From NCBI GenBank assembly GCA_017828975.1, contig JAGAJN010000003.1, positions 27,979 through 91,978 on the forward strand: a DNA stretch of 64,000 nt. Direction: 5' to 3'. Positions 42,899-53,055 of this stretch are shown in pieces. The stretch's first letter is position 1. Each line of letters begins with the position of its first letter. The position numbers were made by a program, and so were the translations under genes. The notes beneath the pieces are model-generated. The model was not told the origin of the DNA and ran no database searches. It saw only the letters and a program-made list of their open reading frames with translations. This stretch comes from Oscillospiraceae bacterium (lineage in GTDB: Bacteria; Bacillota; Clostridia; Oscillospirales; Ruminococcaceae).

Positions 42899-44048
42899 AG
42901 ATAAGCTTATGGAAAAATATCAGGGCGAAATGTCGCAGTATGCGCCCGATATGGACAAAATGTGGGACAGAATAGAAGCAGGTCTTGAAGAGCGTTCTCC
43001 CCGTGCAAAGAAGATAGTTATGCACAGCAGAAAGCGGACTGCGGCTATTTGGGCAGCGGCGGCGATAATCCTCATTCCCGTGGGCTTTAAGGCGGCGCAG
43101 TTCTCGGAAAATTCCATAAAAAACAGTGACACGGCGGTTGCTGACAATATGACAGATGGTGCCGCAAATGGAGTTCAGATGGAGGCAGAGGAGAATAATG
43201 CCTATGCAGATGATGCCGCACCGTCCGTGGACAGTTCCCCCGCAGGGCATCTCCCCGAAAAAATGTCTTACAACGAGCTGAATTTCCCGAGAGAAACGGC
43301 AAAGTCCAATATGCCCGAGATAGAGAATGAGTGTGTGGCGTACTTTGTGGAGAGTGAGGTGCTCAGTCAGACAGACCGATTTGTTGATGTGAAGGTCAGG
43401 TCGGTAAGCTATAACGAAGCGGAAAATGCCGTTGAATACGAGCTTTATGACGTTTTGGGAGATACGCTGCTGAAAATCTCCACCACCTTCGGAAACGGCG
43501 ATAACAACACCCTTTGCTCCAATCAATATGTCCTAAAAATTGGACACGAATATATTCTTCCTCTCGGCGAGCGGGACGGGGAGTATTACATTGTGTTCCC
43601 CTCCGCACCGCAGACAGAGCTTACGGTTGACGGTTATGCGGTTTTCCACAACGGCTGGACTTCCTTTATGGAGAATGAAACGGCGTATCTGGAGTGTCCC
43701 CGAAACGGAAAGGACGACTATTTCTATGACAGAATGGCAGTGACCTTTGCGGAAAATCTCAACTTTGGTGCCGATGATGATAGCGGCGAGGGTTTCACCG
43801 ATAAAGAGCTTGATGATATGGAAACAGTCGATGAAGCGATCGGCGAGTGGCTGAAAAATTCTCAGCAAATGCCAAGAGATGAGCGCATTGAGGGCGCAAA
43901 AGAGCTTCTATATGAGCTGGCAAGTGAGGGCTATATCCGAAGATACTCCATATATTTCGATGACAGAAATGGAATGTTCTCCTTTGAATATTCCTGCGGA
44001 GTATACGGCGGTATCAAGATAGACCCGTTTGACCCCATGATGAACTAA
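42882..44048 (+). CDS. Membrane-bound anti-sigma-like protein
   Basis: 388 residues; the ATG lies inside the sigma gene after AAGGAGGTG. N-terminal cytoplasmic part (about 1-50, MDKMWDRIEAGLEER) would hold the sigma factor, one membrane helix (about 53-70, TAAIWAAAAIILIPVGF), then a long extracytoplasmic acidic domain of about 300 residues. Relatives lie behind ECF sigma genes across Ruminococcus. The signal sensed is unknown. Confidence 0.82.
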   Translation: MKSSFEDKLMEKYQGEMSQYAPDMDKMWDRIEAGLEERSPRAKKIVMHSRKRTAAIWAAAAIILIPVGFKAAQFSENSIKNSDTAVADNMTDGAANGVQMEAEENNAYADDAAPSVDSSPAGHLPEKMSYNELNFPRETAKSNMPEIENECVAYFVESEVLSQTDRFVDVKVRSVSYNEAENAVEYELYDVLGDTLLKISTTFGNGDNNTLCSNQYVLKIGHEYILPLGERDGEYYIVFPSAPQTELTVDGYAVFHNGWTSFMENETAYLECPRNGKDDYFYDRMAVTFAENLNFGADDDSGEGFTDKELDDMETVDEAIGEWLKNSQQMPRDERIEGAKELLYELASEGYIRRYSIYFDDRNGMFSFEYSCGVYGGIKIDPFDPMMN

Positions 44049-44070
44049 CTATTTGAAAGGATTGATCTAT

Positions 44071-45780
44071 ATGACAAGAAAAAGATTAACAGCGGCAATA
44101 CTGGCAGTTTCGATTATTTGCGGACTTTTTTCCTCTTGCGGCAGCAACAAAGAGTCGAGTGATGTTGCTTCCGGCGGTGCTTCTACCGCCGCAGTAAATC
44201 CAATACAAAATAATAAAACAGAAAATGGAAATTCTATTTCTAATTCAAATACTAAAACCGATAACTTTGAAACCGAAGCATATGATGGAGGCGACTTTGA
44301 TGCTTCTCCTGCGGAAGTATATGACGTTGCCATTGAGCAGTACTATCCGCCCTATGCGGAGCCGGAAAACGGCGAGGAATATACCGAGATAACGGAAAAC
44401 GGCTTTGTTTCCGTTAGCGAACAGCCCTTGTCCACATTTTCTGCGGACGTTGACACGGCGTCATACACGGCTGTCAGACGTATGATAAGGAATTGGGGCT
44501 ATGTTGAGCCGAGTGCTGTGCGCATTGAGGAAATGATAAACTATTTCTCGTACAATTACAAGGATTCAACGGACGGAACGCCTTTTTCCGTAACGACCGA
44601 GCTTTCCGAATGTCCGTGGAATCCTCAGACGAAGCTTCTTTCCGTGGGGATAAAAGCAAATGACATAAAGAAGAACGAGCGTCCCAACACAAATGTGGTT
44701 TTCCTGCTGGACGTGAGCGGTTCCATGTATTCCGAGGATAAGCTGCCGCTGGTCCAGGACGCATTTGCGCTGCTTGCAGAGGGTCTGACCGAGAACGACC
44801 GTGTGTCTATCGTTACATATGCGGGTGCGGACGAGGTAGTTCTGGAGGGCGTTTCGGGAAACAAGACCCGTCAGATATGCGAGGCTGTTTATTCCCTTGA
44901 AGCGGGCGGAGCCACTGCGGGTGCTGCGGGTATCGTCACCGCATATGATATTGCGGAAAAATACTTTATCAGGGACGGCGTAAACCGTGTTATCCTTGCG
45001 ACCGACGGCGATTTGAATGTAGGATTATCCAGCGTTGAGGAGCTGACCGACCTTATCGAAAAGGAACGCAAAAGCGGTGTTTTCCTGTCTGTTCTGGGAT
45101 TTGGCGACGGAAATTACAAGGATAACCGCCTTGAAGCCCTTGCCGACAACGGAAACGGCAACTATTCCTACATAGACTGCATTGAGGAGGCTGAAAAGGT
45201 GCTTGTTGAGGAGCTTAATTCCACAATGTTCACCGTGGCAAAGGACGTCAAGTTCCAGGTGGAGTTCAATCCCGCCAATGTCAAGGGCTACCGTCTTATC
45301 GGATATGAGAACAGGGCACTTGCCGCCGAGGATTTCGCCGATGACACCAAGGACGCAGGCGAGGTGGGGGCAGGTCACACTGTTACCGCTCTTTACGAGA
45401 TAGTGACTGCCGATTCCGACTATTCAATGGGCGGTACTCCCGAGTTGAAATATCAGCCTGCGGAAACCACTGCGGAAGAAGATGCTCCGAAGGCTGTTCT
45501 GACCGATGAGCTGCTTACCGTGAATATCCGCTACAAGGAGCCTGACGGGGACACAAGCAAGCTTATTTCCAAGCCTGTTATGACGGCTGACCTCACCGAT
45601 AAGCCTTCCGGAGATTTCAAGTTTGCGGCGGCTGTTGCGGAGTTCGGAATGCTGCTTAGGGACAGCAGCTTTGCGGGAAACTCCTCCTATGAGGACATTC
45701 AGCGGCTGATCAAGGAGGCAGACGTTGGCGATGACAAGTACAAGACTGAGTTTGCCAAGCTGACAGAGATCGTCAGATAA
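44071..45780 (+). CDS. VWA-domain lipoprotein (YfbK-like)
   Basis: 569 residues from ATG 44071 (GAAAGGATTG upstream). A lipoprotein signal ends at the lipobox LFSSC (Cys about residue 23), followed by a low-complexity Ser/Asn linker, the YfbK-type N-domain (PLSTFSADVDTASYTAVRRM), a von Willebrand A domain with the metal-binding MIDAS motif FLLDVSGSMYSE and LATDGDLNVG, and a C-terminal YfbK-like domain. It would sit on the outer membrane face, binding protein or glycan. It is the third gene of the sigma operon. Confidence 0.9.
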   Translation: MTRKRLTAAILAVSIICGLFSSCGSNKESSDVASGGASTAAVNPIQNNKTENGNSISNSNTKTDNFETEAYDGGDFDASPAEVYDVAIEQYYPPYAEPENGEEYTEITENGFVSVSEQPLSTFSADVDTASYTAVRRMIRNWGYVEPSAVRIEEMINYFSYNYKDSTDGTPFSVTTELSECPWNPQTKLLSVGIKANDIKKNERPNTNVVFLLDVSGSMYSEDKLPLVQDAFALLAEGLTENDRVSIVTYAGADEVVLEGVSGNKTRQICEAVYSLEAGGATAGAAGIVTAYDIAEKYFIRDGVNRVILATDGDLNVGLSSVEELTDLIEKERKSGVFLSVLGFGDGNYKDNRLEALADNGNGNYSYIDCIEEAEKVLVEELNSTMFTVAKDVKFQVEFNPANVKGYRLIGYENRALAAEDFADDTKDAGEVGAGHTVTALYEIVTADSDYSMGGTPELKYQPAETTAEEDAPKAVLTDELLTVNIRYKEPDGDTSKLISKPVMTADLTDKPSGDFKFAAAVAEFGMLLRDSSFAGNSSYEDIQRLIKEADVGDDKYKTEFAKLTEIVR

Positions 45781-45802
45781 CATTTATTATGGTATAACAA
45801 AA

Positions 45803-45833
45803 GCGGCTTTCCCGTCATTGACGAGAGAGCCGC
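45803..45833. terminator. Bidirectional terminator
   Basis: GCGGCTTTCCCGTC pairs with GACGAGAGAGCCGC (two mismatches). On the minus strand it ends in CTTTTGTT and closes the perR-rbr operon. Confidence 0.8.
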
Positions 45834-45856
45834 CGCTGTATGTATCGTGGTTTATC

Positions 45857-46405
45857 TTAATAATTCTGCTCTTTAAGCATAAAATAGGACTGAGGGTGAT
45901 TGCAGACGGGGCAAACCTCGGGAGCCTTCTTGCCGACGCAGATGTGACCGCAGTTGGAGCATTCCCATATCATATCGCCGTCACGGGAGAAAACGAGACC
46001 GTTCTCGATGTTGGCAAGCAGCTTTTTGTAACGCTCCTCATGCGCCTTTTCGATCTTTCCAACTTCCTCAAACAGAAAAGCGATGTCGTCCAGACCTTCC
46101 TCACGGGCGGTCTTTGCGAAGCTCGCGTACATATCTGTCCACTCGTAGTTTTCGCCCTCTGCGGCGTCCTTGAGATTGTCAACGGTAGAGCCTACGCCGC
46201 CTGTCAGGAGCTTGTACCAGATCTTGGCGTGTTCCTTTTCGTTTGCGGCAGTTTCCTCAAAAATTTTTGCTATCTGAACATAGCCGTCCTTCTTTGCCTT
46301 GGAAGCGAAGTAGGTGTACTTGTTCCTTGCCTGTGATTCGCCCGCAAAGGCGGTCTGCAGGTTTTCTGCGGTTTTGGTTCCTTTCAGTCTTTCGTCCATT
46401 GCCAT
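45857..46405 (-). CDS. rbr: Rubrerythrin
   Basis: 182 residues. A diiron four-helix bundle ([48 protein letters not shown] supply the Glu/His ligands) joined to a C-terminal rubredoxin domain ([25 protein letters not shown]). It reduces hydrogen peroxide in anaerobes. It lies 12 bases after perR, which fits peroxide control of this operon. Confidence 0.97.
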   Translation of the reverse strand: MAMDERLKGTKTAENLQTAFAGESQARNKYTYFASKAKKDGYVQIAKIFEETAANEKEHAKIWYKLLTGGVGSTVDNLKDAAEGENYEWTDMYASFAKTAREEGLDDIAFLFEEVGKIEKAHEERYKKLLANIENGLVFSRDGDMIWECSNCGHICVGKKAPEVCPVCNHPQSYFMLKEQNY

Positions 46406-46417
46406 AATAAATTCCTC

Positions 46418-46795
46418 CTATTTGCAGCTGTTACATATGCCGCTGAATACTATCATATGTCCGGTTACCGAAAATCCGTGCTTGTCTGCGACCTTTTCGT
46501 TGATATTCCGCTGATAGGGAATGTCGGCGTCGAAAACCCTTCCGCACTCGCTGCATTTAAAATGGTAGTGCTCGGAAATGTTGAAATCAAACCTGTCCGC
46601 AGCGTCGGGGATAAGGACTTTTTGGATAACGCCCTGTTCTGCCAGAAAATTCAGATTTCGGTAGACTGTCCCACGGCTTATATTGGGGTGGATACGGCTG
46701 ATCTCCAGATATATCTCCTCGGCAGTGGGGTGATTTTTCATTGCCTGAACGGTATGAAGCACAGCATTTCGCTGGACTGTATTTCTGGTCTGCAT
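46418..46795 (-). CDS. perR: Fur-family peroxide regulator PerR
   Basis: 125 residues from ATG 46795 after GAGGTG. Winged-helix DNA-binding part (PTAEEIYLEISRIHPNISRG, TVYRNLNFLAEQGVI), regulatory metal site residues (DRFDFN, HYHFKCSECGRVFD) and the C-terminal CXXC pair GICNSCK for structural zinc. The Asp in FDFN-type context and the rbr partner point to PerR rather than Fur or Zur. It should repress its own operon until the iron-bound protein is oxidised. Confidence 0.93.
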   Translation of the reverse strand: MQTRNTVQRNAVLHTVQAMKNHPTAEEIYLEISRIHPNISRGTVYRNLNFLAEQGVIQKVLIPDAADRFDFNISEHYHFKCSECGRVFDADIPYQRNINEKVADKHGFSVTGHMIVFSGICNSCK

Positions 46796-46813
46796 TTTGC
46801 ACCTCACTTATCG

Positions 46814-46868
46814 GTAACGGTTACTGATTAGTTATTGATATTATATAATATATTGCAGGATTTGTCAA
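46814..46868 (-). promoter_or_regulatory. perR-rbr promoter with palindromic operators
   Basis: On the minus strand, TTGACA (46863-46868), 17 bases, TATAAT (46840-46845). The palindrome TATTATATAATA (46839-46850) overlaps the -10 box, and the 11-base repeat GTAAC-N-GTTAC (46814-46824) lies in the early transcript. Either could be the PerR site; neither exactly matches the B. subtilis Per box. Confidence 0.65.
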
Positions 46869-46968
46869 GTACTTTTGTAACATTTAAAAACTTTCATCAT
46901 TATGAACTTAAAGGCGAATATGCCTAAAAAGAACAAATTGTTAAATTTGAAAAAAACGTAAAAAACCC

Positions 46969-46997
46969 TTGACAACGGGTGCGGAGTATGTTAAAAT
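46969..46997 (+). promoter_or_regulatory. Sigma-A promoter of rplU
   Basis: TTGACA (46969-46974), 17 bases, TAAAAT (46992-46997). Confidence 0.85.
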
Positions 46998-46999
46998 AA

Positions 47000-47095
47000 T
47001 AAAGCCGCTTATGTCGGGCTGTGTTAAGTGCGGCTTCTTTAGGGAAGTGTGCCGCCCGTTGTAGCGAGTTTTGTGAAAAAGGCAGGTGCCGTAAA
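47000..47095 (+). ncRNA. Ribosomal L21 leader (autoregulatory)
   Basis: Between the promoter and rplU is a folded leader with AAGCCGC (47002-47008) pairing with GCGGCTT (47030-47036), then a second GC-rich segment (GTGCCGCCCGTTGTAGCG). Firmicutes carry an L21 leader RNA in this position; the assignment here rests on position and folding. Confidence 0.65.
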
Positions 47096-47407
47096 ATGTA
47101 CGCAATTATTGAAACAGGCGGTAAGCAGTATCAGGTTAACGAGGGCGATGAGATCTTCATCGAGAAGCTCGCTGTTGAAGCTGACCAGAACGTTACCTTT
47201 GACAAGGTTATCGCAGTAGGCAAGGATTCCGGTCTGGAGGTAGGCGCACCCTATGTTTCCGGTGCAACCGTTGAGGCTAAAGTTATCAAGAACGGTAAGG
47301 CTAAGAAGATCACCGTTTTCACCTACAAGCCCAAGAAGAGCTCCAGCAGAAAAATGGGTCACAGACAGCCCTATACCAAGGTAAGAATCGACGCTATCAA
47401 GGCTTAA
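47096..47407 (+). CDS. rplU: Ribosomal protein L21
   Basis: 103 residues, [20 protein letters not shown], with the C-terminal signature [24 protein letters not shown] lies before the ATG. First gene of the rplU-prp-rpmA unit; a 23S rRNA-binding protein. Confidence 0.98.
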   Translation: MYAIIETGGKQYQVNEGDEIFIEKLAVEADQNVTFDKVIAVGKDSGLEVGAPYVSGATVEAKVIKNGKAKKITVFTYKPKKSSSRKMGHRQPYTKVRIDAIKA

Positions 47408-47410
47408 GCT

Positions 47411-47734
47411 ATGATAGAGGCTGTTTTTTACAGGAAACACGATCTGCTGAGAGGATTCAGCGTTTCGGGGCATTCGGGATATGCGGAGTCGGGCAGTGAT
47501 ATTGTCTGTGCCGCCGTATCTTCCGCTGTTCAGCTTACCTGCAACACTATCACCGATTTTTTCGGAAGTGCCGCAGAAGCAGAAGTCAATGAGAACGAAA
47601 TTACGCTGAAGCTTACGGATTCCTGCGGACCCGATGAATGTACCGAGCAGCTGCTTGCAGCACTCGTCGACCATCTGGAATGTTTATCGCAGGAGTACAA
47701 GGGAACGATTAGTATTACTATTACGGAGGTGTAA
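47411..47734 (+). CDS. prp: Ribosomal-processing cysteine protease Prp
   Basis: 107 residues. Prp removes the N-terminal extension of L27 in Firmicutes. The catalytic His is in [20 protein letters not shown], which also ends with the catalytic Cys (CAAVSS). It lies between rplU and rpmA, its standard place, and its substrate with a cleavable extension is the next gene. Confidence 0.97.
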   Translation: MIEAVFYRKHDLLRGFSVSGHSGYAESGSDIVCAAVSSAVQLTCNTITDFFGSAAEAEVNENEITLKLTDSCGPDECTEQLLAALVDHLECLSQEYKGTISITITEV

Positions 47735-47739
47735 CTGAA

Positions 47740-48021
47740 ATGATTAGAATTTCCATGCAGTTTTTTGCACATAAAAAGGGAATGGGTTCCACAAAGAACG
47801 GACGTGACTCTGAGTCCAAAAGACTTGGTGTTAAGAGAGCTGACGGCCAGGCAGTAGTTGCAGGCAATATCCTCGTTCGTCAGAGAGGTACTCACATTCA
47901 CGCAGGAGAGAACGTTGGAAAGGGTTCCGATGATACTCTGTTCGCTCTGATCGACGGAACAGTAAGATTCGAGCGCGTTGGACGTGACCGCAAGAAGGTA
48001 AGCGTTTACGCTGCTGAATAA
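47740..48021 (+). CDS. rpmA: Ribosomal protein L27 with cleavable extension
   Basis: 93 residues. The start [20 protein letters not shown] shows the Firmicute extension; Prp is expected to cut after FF, exposing AHKKG, which reaches the peptidyl-transferase centre. GGAGGTG lies before the ATG. Confidence 0.98.
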   Translation: MIRISMQFFAHKKGMGSTKNGRDSESKRLGVKRADGQAVVAGNILVRQRGTHIHAGENVGKGSDDTLFALIDGTVRFERVGRDRKKVSVYAAE

Positions 48022-48078
48022 TTTCAGTTTCGTTTTTCACTCGGAATAATCGGGGCTGGGCTAGGGAAGTATCGATAG

Positions 48079-49502
<1,424 letters not shown>

Positions 49503-49523
49503 GTTTTTTGGGGTGCGATTTAA

Positions 49524-50021
49524 ATGTATATAGAGCTTAGGGATTGGTCATCGGGCTACTCCGCCGATTTTGCGAGGGTGGCTAACAATATTAATATTGC
49601 CCGCTATCAGCGAGATCTGTTTCCGCACCCCTGTTCGCAGGTTAGTGCAGAGAGATATATCAGGGTGTGCAGCGACAGCGATGATATTTGCTCAAAGGCC
49701 ATATTTGCCGACAACAGCTTTGTGGGGTTTGTGGGTGCTTCAAGAAAAGACGATGTTTCCCAAAAAAGTGCAGAGCTTTGCTATTGGCTGGACGAAGAAT
49801 ACTGGGGTATGGGCATAATGACGGGTGCGGTCAGACTGTTCACCGATTATTATTTTGAAAATCACGACGTTGTAAGATTATACGCTATAACCTTTTCGGA
49901 CAACATCGGCTCCTGCCGTGTGCTTGAAAAGGCGGGCTATGAGCTTGAAGGCGTTATGAAAAAATCGGCGTATAAGCTGGGAGAATATCACGACTGCGCC
50001 ATTTATGCGGCGGTAAGATAG
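49524..50021 (+). CDS. RimJ/RimL-type N-acetyltransferase
   Basis: 165 residues. RimJ-like layout with SAELCYWLDEEYWGMGIMTG (acetyl-CoA loop region WGMGIMT) and FSDNIGSCRVLEKAGYELEG, the standard C-terminal helix block. The usual ribosome-protein or small-molecule substrate cannot be assigned. It starts 21 bases after obg with a weak ribosome site. Confidence 0.9.
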   Translation: MYIELRDWSSGYSADFARVANNINIARYQRDLFPHPCSQVSAERYIRVCSDSDDICSKAIFADNSFVGFVGASRKDDVSQKSAELCYWLDEEYWGMGIMTGAVRLFTDYYFENHDVVRLYAITFSDNIGSCRVLEKAGYELEGVMKKSAYKLGEYHDCAIYAAVR

Positions 50022-50082
50022 AAAAATATCTGTCCCGTTTATGGTACAGATGATTTCCCGAAAACAGAAAGGACGATAGCTT

Positions 50083-50487
50083 TTGGCAAACCTTGACAGA
50101 CATTCGGTCATGCAGTACAGCCCCTTGACGCTGGCATTTCTGGGCGATGCGGTCTACGAGCAGCTGGTAAGAGAACGGCTGGTGCTGACGGCGAATATGC
50201 CCGTGAACAAGCTGCATAAGCTGGCGGTGGAAAGGGTGAGGGCTTCCTATCAGTCGGCGGGATTTTCCGCTGTGGAAAGCGTTCTTACCGAGGACGAGCT
50301 GGCGATGTTCAAGCGTGGCAGGAATGCAGGGGGGCATACCCCGCCGAAAAGCTCCGATGCGGTGGAATACCGCCGTGCTACGGGTGTTGAGTGCCTTTTC
50401 GGCTATCTCCATCTGCTGGGAGATAAAAACAGGATAGACGAGCTATTTGAGATTATCTGGAACAGTGGGGAGGATAATGATGATTGA
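50083..50487 (+). CDS. mrnC: Mini-ribonuclease 3
   Basis: 134 residues with a TTG start after AAAGGACGAT. MrnC is an RNase III domain without a dsRNA-binding domain that trims 23S rRNA ends. The catalytic block is LTLAFLGDAVYEQLVRERL, followed by KRGRNAGGHTPPKSSDAVEY-R and GYLHLLGD. Its end overlaps the next gene by 11 bases. Confidence 0.96.
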   Translation: MANLDRHSVMQYSPLTLAFLGDAVYEQLVRERLVLTANMPVNKLHKLAVERVRASYQSAGFSAVESVLTEDELAMFKRGRNAGGHTPPKSSDAVEYRRATGVECLFGYLHLLGDKNRIDELFEIIWNSGEDNDD

Positions 50488-51118
50488 CAGAGGTTTTTTG
50501 AATATTTGCACCTGCGATATGGTCAACTGCTATGTTATCAGAGGCGAAAACGGCGATATGCTTATCGACACGGGAATGGAAAAGTACAGGGATTACATAG
50601 AATCGTGGCTTACCCATTACAATATCAAGCTGATACTTCTGACGCACGGTCATTACGACCACAGCTCAAATGTGAAGTATTTTTCCGAGATATATGATGC
50701 CCCCGTTATCATCAGCAAGTACGACTGCAATCTTGTGCTGGACAATATGAGCCGTTCCTGCTACTATCTGAATCCCGTTGGCAAGGTCATGGATATGTGG
50801 TCGGAGAAGCACGAGCACTGTGCCGAGCTTCCCCCGAGGGATAAGATAATCTTCGCCGAGGAGGACGCTGCGGACGAAGCCGTTGCCGCTCTCGGTATCG
50901 AAGGTGACATCATCTCGCTGGACGGTCACACAAGAGGCTCCATAGGCTTTGTACACGGCACAGACCTTTACTGCGGAGATGCTGCGGCGAATATCAGGGG
51001 ACGTCTGCTGACTATCCCCGTATGCGAAAGCCCCAAGGCTGCAAAGCGTTCATTCAGGCGAATTTTCGACCTTGTTCCGAGGAGGATCCTCTGCGGACAC
51101 GGCGATGTATATCAATAA
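50477..51118 (+). CDS. Metallo-beta-lactamase-fold hydrolase
   Basis: 213 residues; GGGGAGGATA before two consecutive ATGs (50477, 50480). The metal motif THGHYDH (HxHxDH), the later His in SLDGHTRGSIGF, Asp in YCGDAA and the final His in LCGHGDVYQ give a complete dinuclear zinc site of the glyoxalase II-like type. The substrate is unknown. Translationally coupled to mrnC. Confidence 0.93.
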   Translation: MMIDRGFLNICTCDMVNCYVIRGENGDMLIDTGMEKYRDYIESWLTHYNIKLILLTHGHYDHSSNVKYFSEIYDAPVIISKYDCNLVLDNMSRSCYYLNPVGKVMDMWSEKHEHCAELPPRDKIIFAEEDAADEAVAALGIEGDIISLDGHTRGSIGFVHGTDLYCGDAAANIRGRLLTIPVCESPKAAKRSFRRIFDLVPRRILCGHGDVYQ

Positions 51119-51137
51119 AATTTAAGGAGAGATTTAA

Positions 51138-51881
51138 ATGTCGGGACATTCCAAATGGAACAACATTAAGAGAAAAAAGGAAGCAACAGACGGCGCAAAG
51201 GCTAAGGTCTTCACCAAGATCGGCAGAGAGATCGCTGTCTGCGTTAAGGAAGGCGGCGGCGACCCCAACAACAACAGCAAGCTGCGTGACCTTATCGCAA
51301 AGGCAAAGTCCAACAACGTTCCCAATGACAACATCGACAGGATCATCAAGAAGGCTATGGGCGACGGCGACAAGACCAACTACGAGTCCAACGTTTACGA
51401 GGGCTACGGCCCCAGCGGAGTTGCAGTTATCGTTGAAACTCTGACCGATAACAAGAACAGAACTGCGGGCGATGTTCGTCACTATTTTGACAAATTCGGC
51501 GGAAATCTGGGAACCACGGGCTGCGTTTCCTTTATGTTCTCGGATAAGGGTATCGTTATCGTTGAAAATACGGGCCTTGACGAGGATCAGGTCATGGAGG
51601 ACGTTTTCGACGCAGGCGCTTCCGATTTCACAATGGACGAGGACAGCATTGAGATAGAGACCGAGCCTAATGACGTAAGTGCCGTAAGAGAGGCTCTCAC
51701 CGCTAAGGGCTACAACGTTCTTTCCGCAGAGGTCGAGAAGATACCCGCTACCTACACAACTCTCACCGACGAGGACGACATAAAGAAGATGGGACTTCTC
51801 CTTGAGCATCTTGAGGACAATGACGATGTTCAGAACGTTTATCATAACTGGGATATGCCTGAGGAAGAGGACGAGGATTGA
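51138..51881 (+). CDS. yebC: YebC/PmpR family protein (TACO1-like)
   Basis: 247 residues; AAGGAGAG before the ATG. Start MSGHSKWNNIKRKKEATDGA, then KVFTKIGREIAV, GYGPSGVAVIVETLTDNKNR and FGGNLGTTGCVSFMF are diagnostic. Known as a DNA-binding regulator; recent work on homologues points to relief of ribosome stalling. The 285-codon open frame on the other strand is a shadow. Confidence 0.97.
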   Translation: MSGHSKWNNIKRKKEATDGAKAKVFTKIGREIAVCVKEGGGDPNNNSKLRDLIAKAKSNNVPNDNIDRIIKKAMGDGDKTNYESNVYEGYGPSGVAVIVETLTDNKNRTAGDVRHYFDKFGGNLGTTGCVSFMFSDKGIVIVENTGLDEDQVMEDVFDAGASDFTMDEDSIEIETEPNDVSAVREALTAKGYNVLSAEVEKIPATYTTLTDEDDIKKMGLLLEHLEDNDDVQNVYHNWDMPEEEDED

Positions 51882-51896
51882 CTTTTCACAAAAAAT

Positions 51897-51944
51897 AAAA
51901 GCTGTTGCCAAACCGCCGAAAAAGCGGTCTGACAGCAGCTTTTT
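51897..51944 (+). terminator. Intrinsic terminator of yebC
   Basis: A long imperfect stem (AAAAGCTGTTGCC... with GACAGCAGCTTTTT, inner ACCGC/GCGGT) ends in a T-run. Confidence 0.88.
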
Positions 51945-51974
51945 ATTTGGAGGTTGAAAATCAAAAGGCTGAAA

Positions 51975-52172
51975 TCAAGATGCTTTGGGAATGTTGACTG
52001 AAGCACTGCCGAAATCAATGCCACCTATGCAGCCCACAAGCGTAAAGCGAACCATATTCGGGTCCTCCTCGGGACGAATCTTGTATTCGCCGAGGTAGTC
52101 CTTGCCGAGGTTTTCGATCTCCTCGAAGTAGCTGTTGTATGCTTCTAAAAAGCTTTCGTGTACATTTAACAT
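51975..52172 (-). CDS. Small acidic protein of unknown function
   Basis: 65 residues; AAAAGGAGGACG before the ATG. One N-terminal helix (HESFLEAYNSYFEEIENLGK) and a strand-rich end (VRFTLVGCIGGIDFGSASV). It has its own strong promoter. I recognise no family. Confidence 0.65.
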   Translation of the reverse strand: MLNVHESFLEAYNSYFEEIENLGKDYLGEYKIRPEEDPNMVRFTLVGCIGGIDFGSASVNIPKAS

Positions 52173-52245
52173 AAATTCGTCCTCCTTTTAGACTTTTCTT
52201 TTGGAAAGAATTCGTATCGGGTTGTCCCTTTCTTTCTATGGTTTT

Positions 52246-52274
52246 ATTATAACACGGCTAGAGTTAAAAGTCAA
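52246..52274 (-). promoter_or_regulatory. Sigma-A promoter of the small acidic gene
   Basis: On the minus strand, TTGACT (52269-52274), 17 bases, TATAAT (52246-52251). Confidence 0.82.
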
Positions 52275-52937
52275 TTTACAATTTGGTGATATTTTTCGCT
52301 TGAATAGTTACAGATCGATAACAGATGGTTACACGACGGCTAAATTTGTTACAGCTTTATGTTTGTATGTCACGGCAACATCTGCCGTTTGTCCGCAAAG
52401 CCCCTTTTTAAGCCAAAATTTGGTGTCGGAGTTTTGGTTTACAGGGGATTTACAGGAAATGATGGAGCCTCGGTGTTTTGGAAAATCCTATATAAATTGA
52501 CAATAGATGAAATTTTTATTCAACTGAAAGATGGGTTGGCATAGCAAGAATTATCTTTTTATATTTGAATGCGGAAGTGAACCACGTTTAAAAAAATTCG
52601 ATTAATAAACCCCATTGTTTTTTATGAGTTAAGTGCTGACATTCTTTCCTTATGAAGCATGGGGTATGATGTTTTTTTCCAGAATAGGCTTATGTCAATG
52701 ATGCATACCTGTAAATGAAAGATTATCGAATGAAGTGCCATTTTCTTGAAATAACCTGTTATAATTGTGTGTATTTGATTTTATGGTTGACTTTAGTGGT
52801 CTGCTGTGGTAGTATATATTTTGGATAATAGCATGTATAAATGTATGAGTATGCGTATATTGATATGCAATGTTCAAATATAATTGTACACCACACAGTA
52901 AACCTATGTCATAAATATCGAAAAATTCTGATTTATC
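52275..52937. other. Long AT-rich intergenic region before the glycan operon
   Basis: About 660 bases with no ORF carrying a ribosome site and no tRNA or clear RNA. A CGGCA/TGCCG hairpin lies near 52373-52389. Base composition shifts to lower GC here and stays low through the glycan operon. Confidence 0.5.
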
Positions 52938-52966
52938 TTGACATATACCGTATGTTATGATAAAAT
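52938..52966 (+). promoter_or_regulatory. Promoter of the glycan operon
   Basis: TTGACA (52938-52943), 17 bases, TAAAAT (52961-52966). The 90-base leader contains an ACGCTC/GAGCGT hairpin (about 52988-53024). Confidence 0.82.
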
Positions 52967-53055
52967 AATATATAGTGTTTTGCTGACGCTCGTTATTGTC
53001 GGTCATTGTCGGCTGACGGAGCGTTGAATTAATCGAAAATAAAGGGGATTGTTTT

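Noticed and set aside
51054-51911. Long open frame on the minus strand (285 codons)
   Set aside because: Antisense to yebC, which has clear family motifs; the shadow has no ribosome site.
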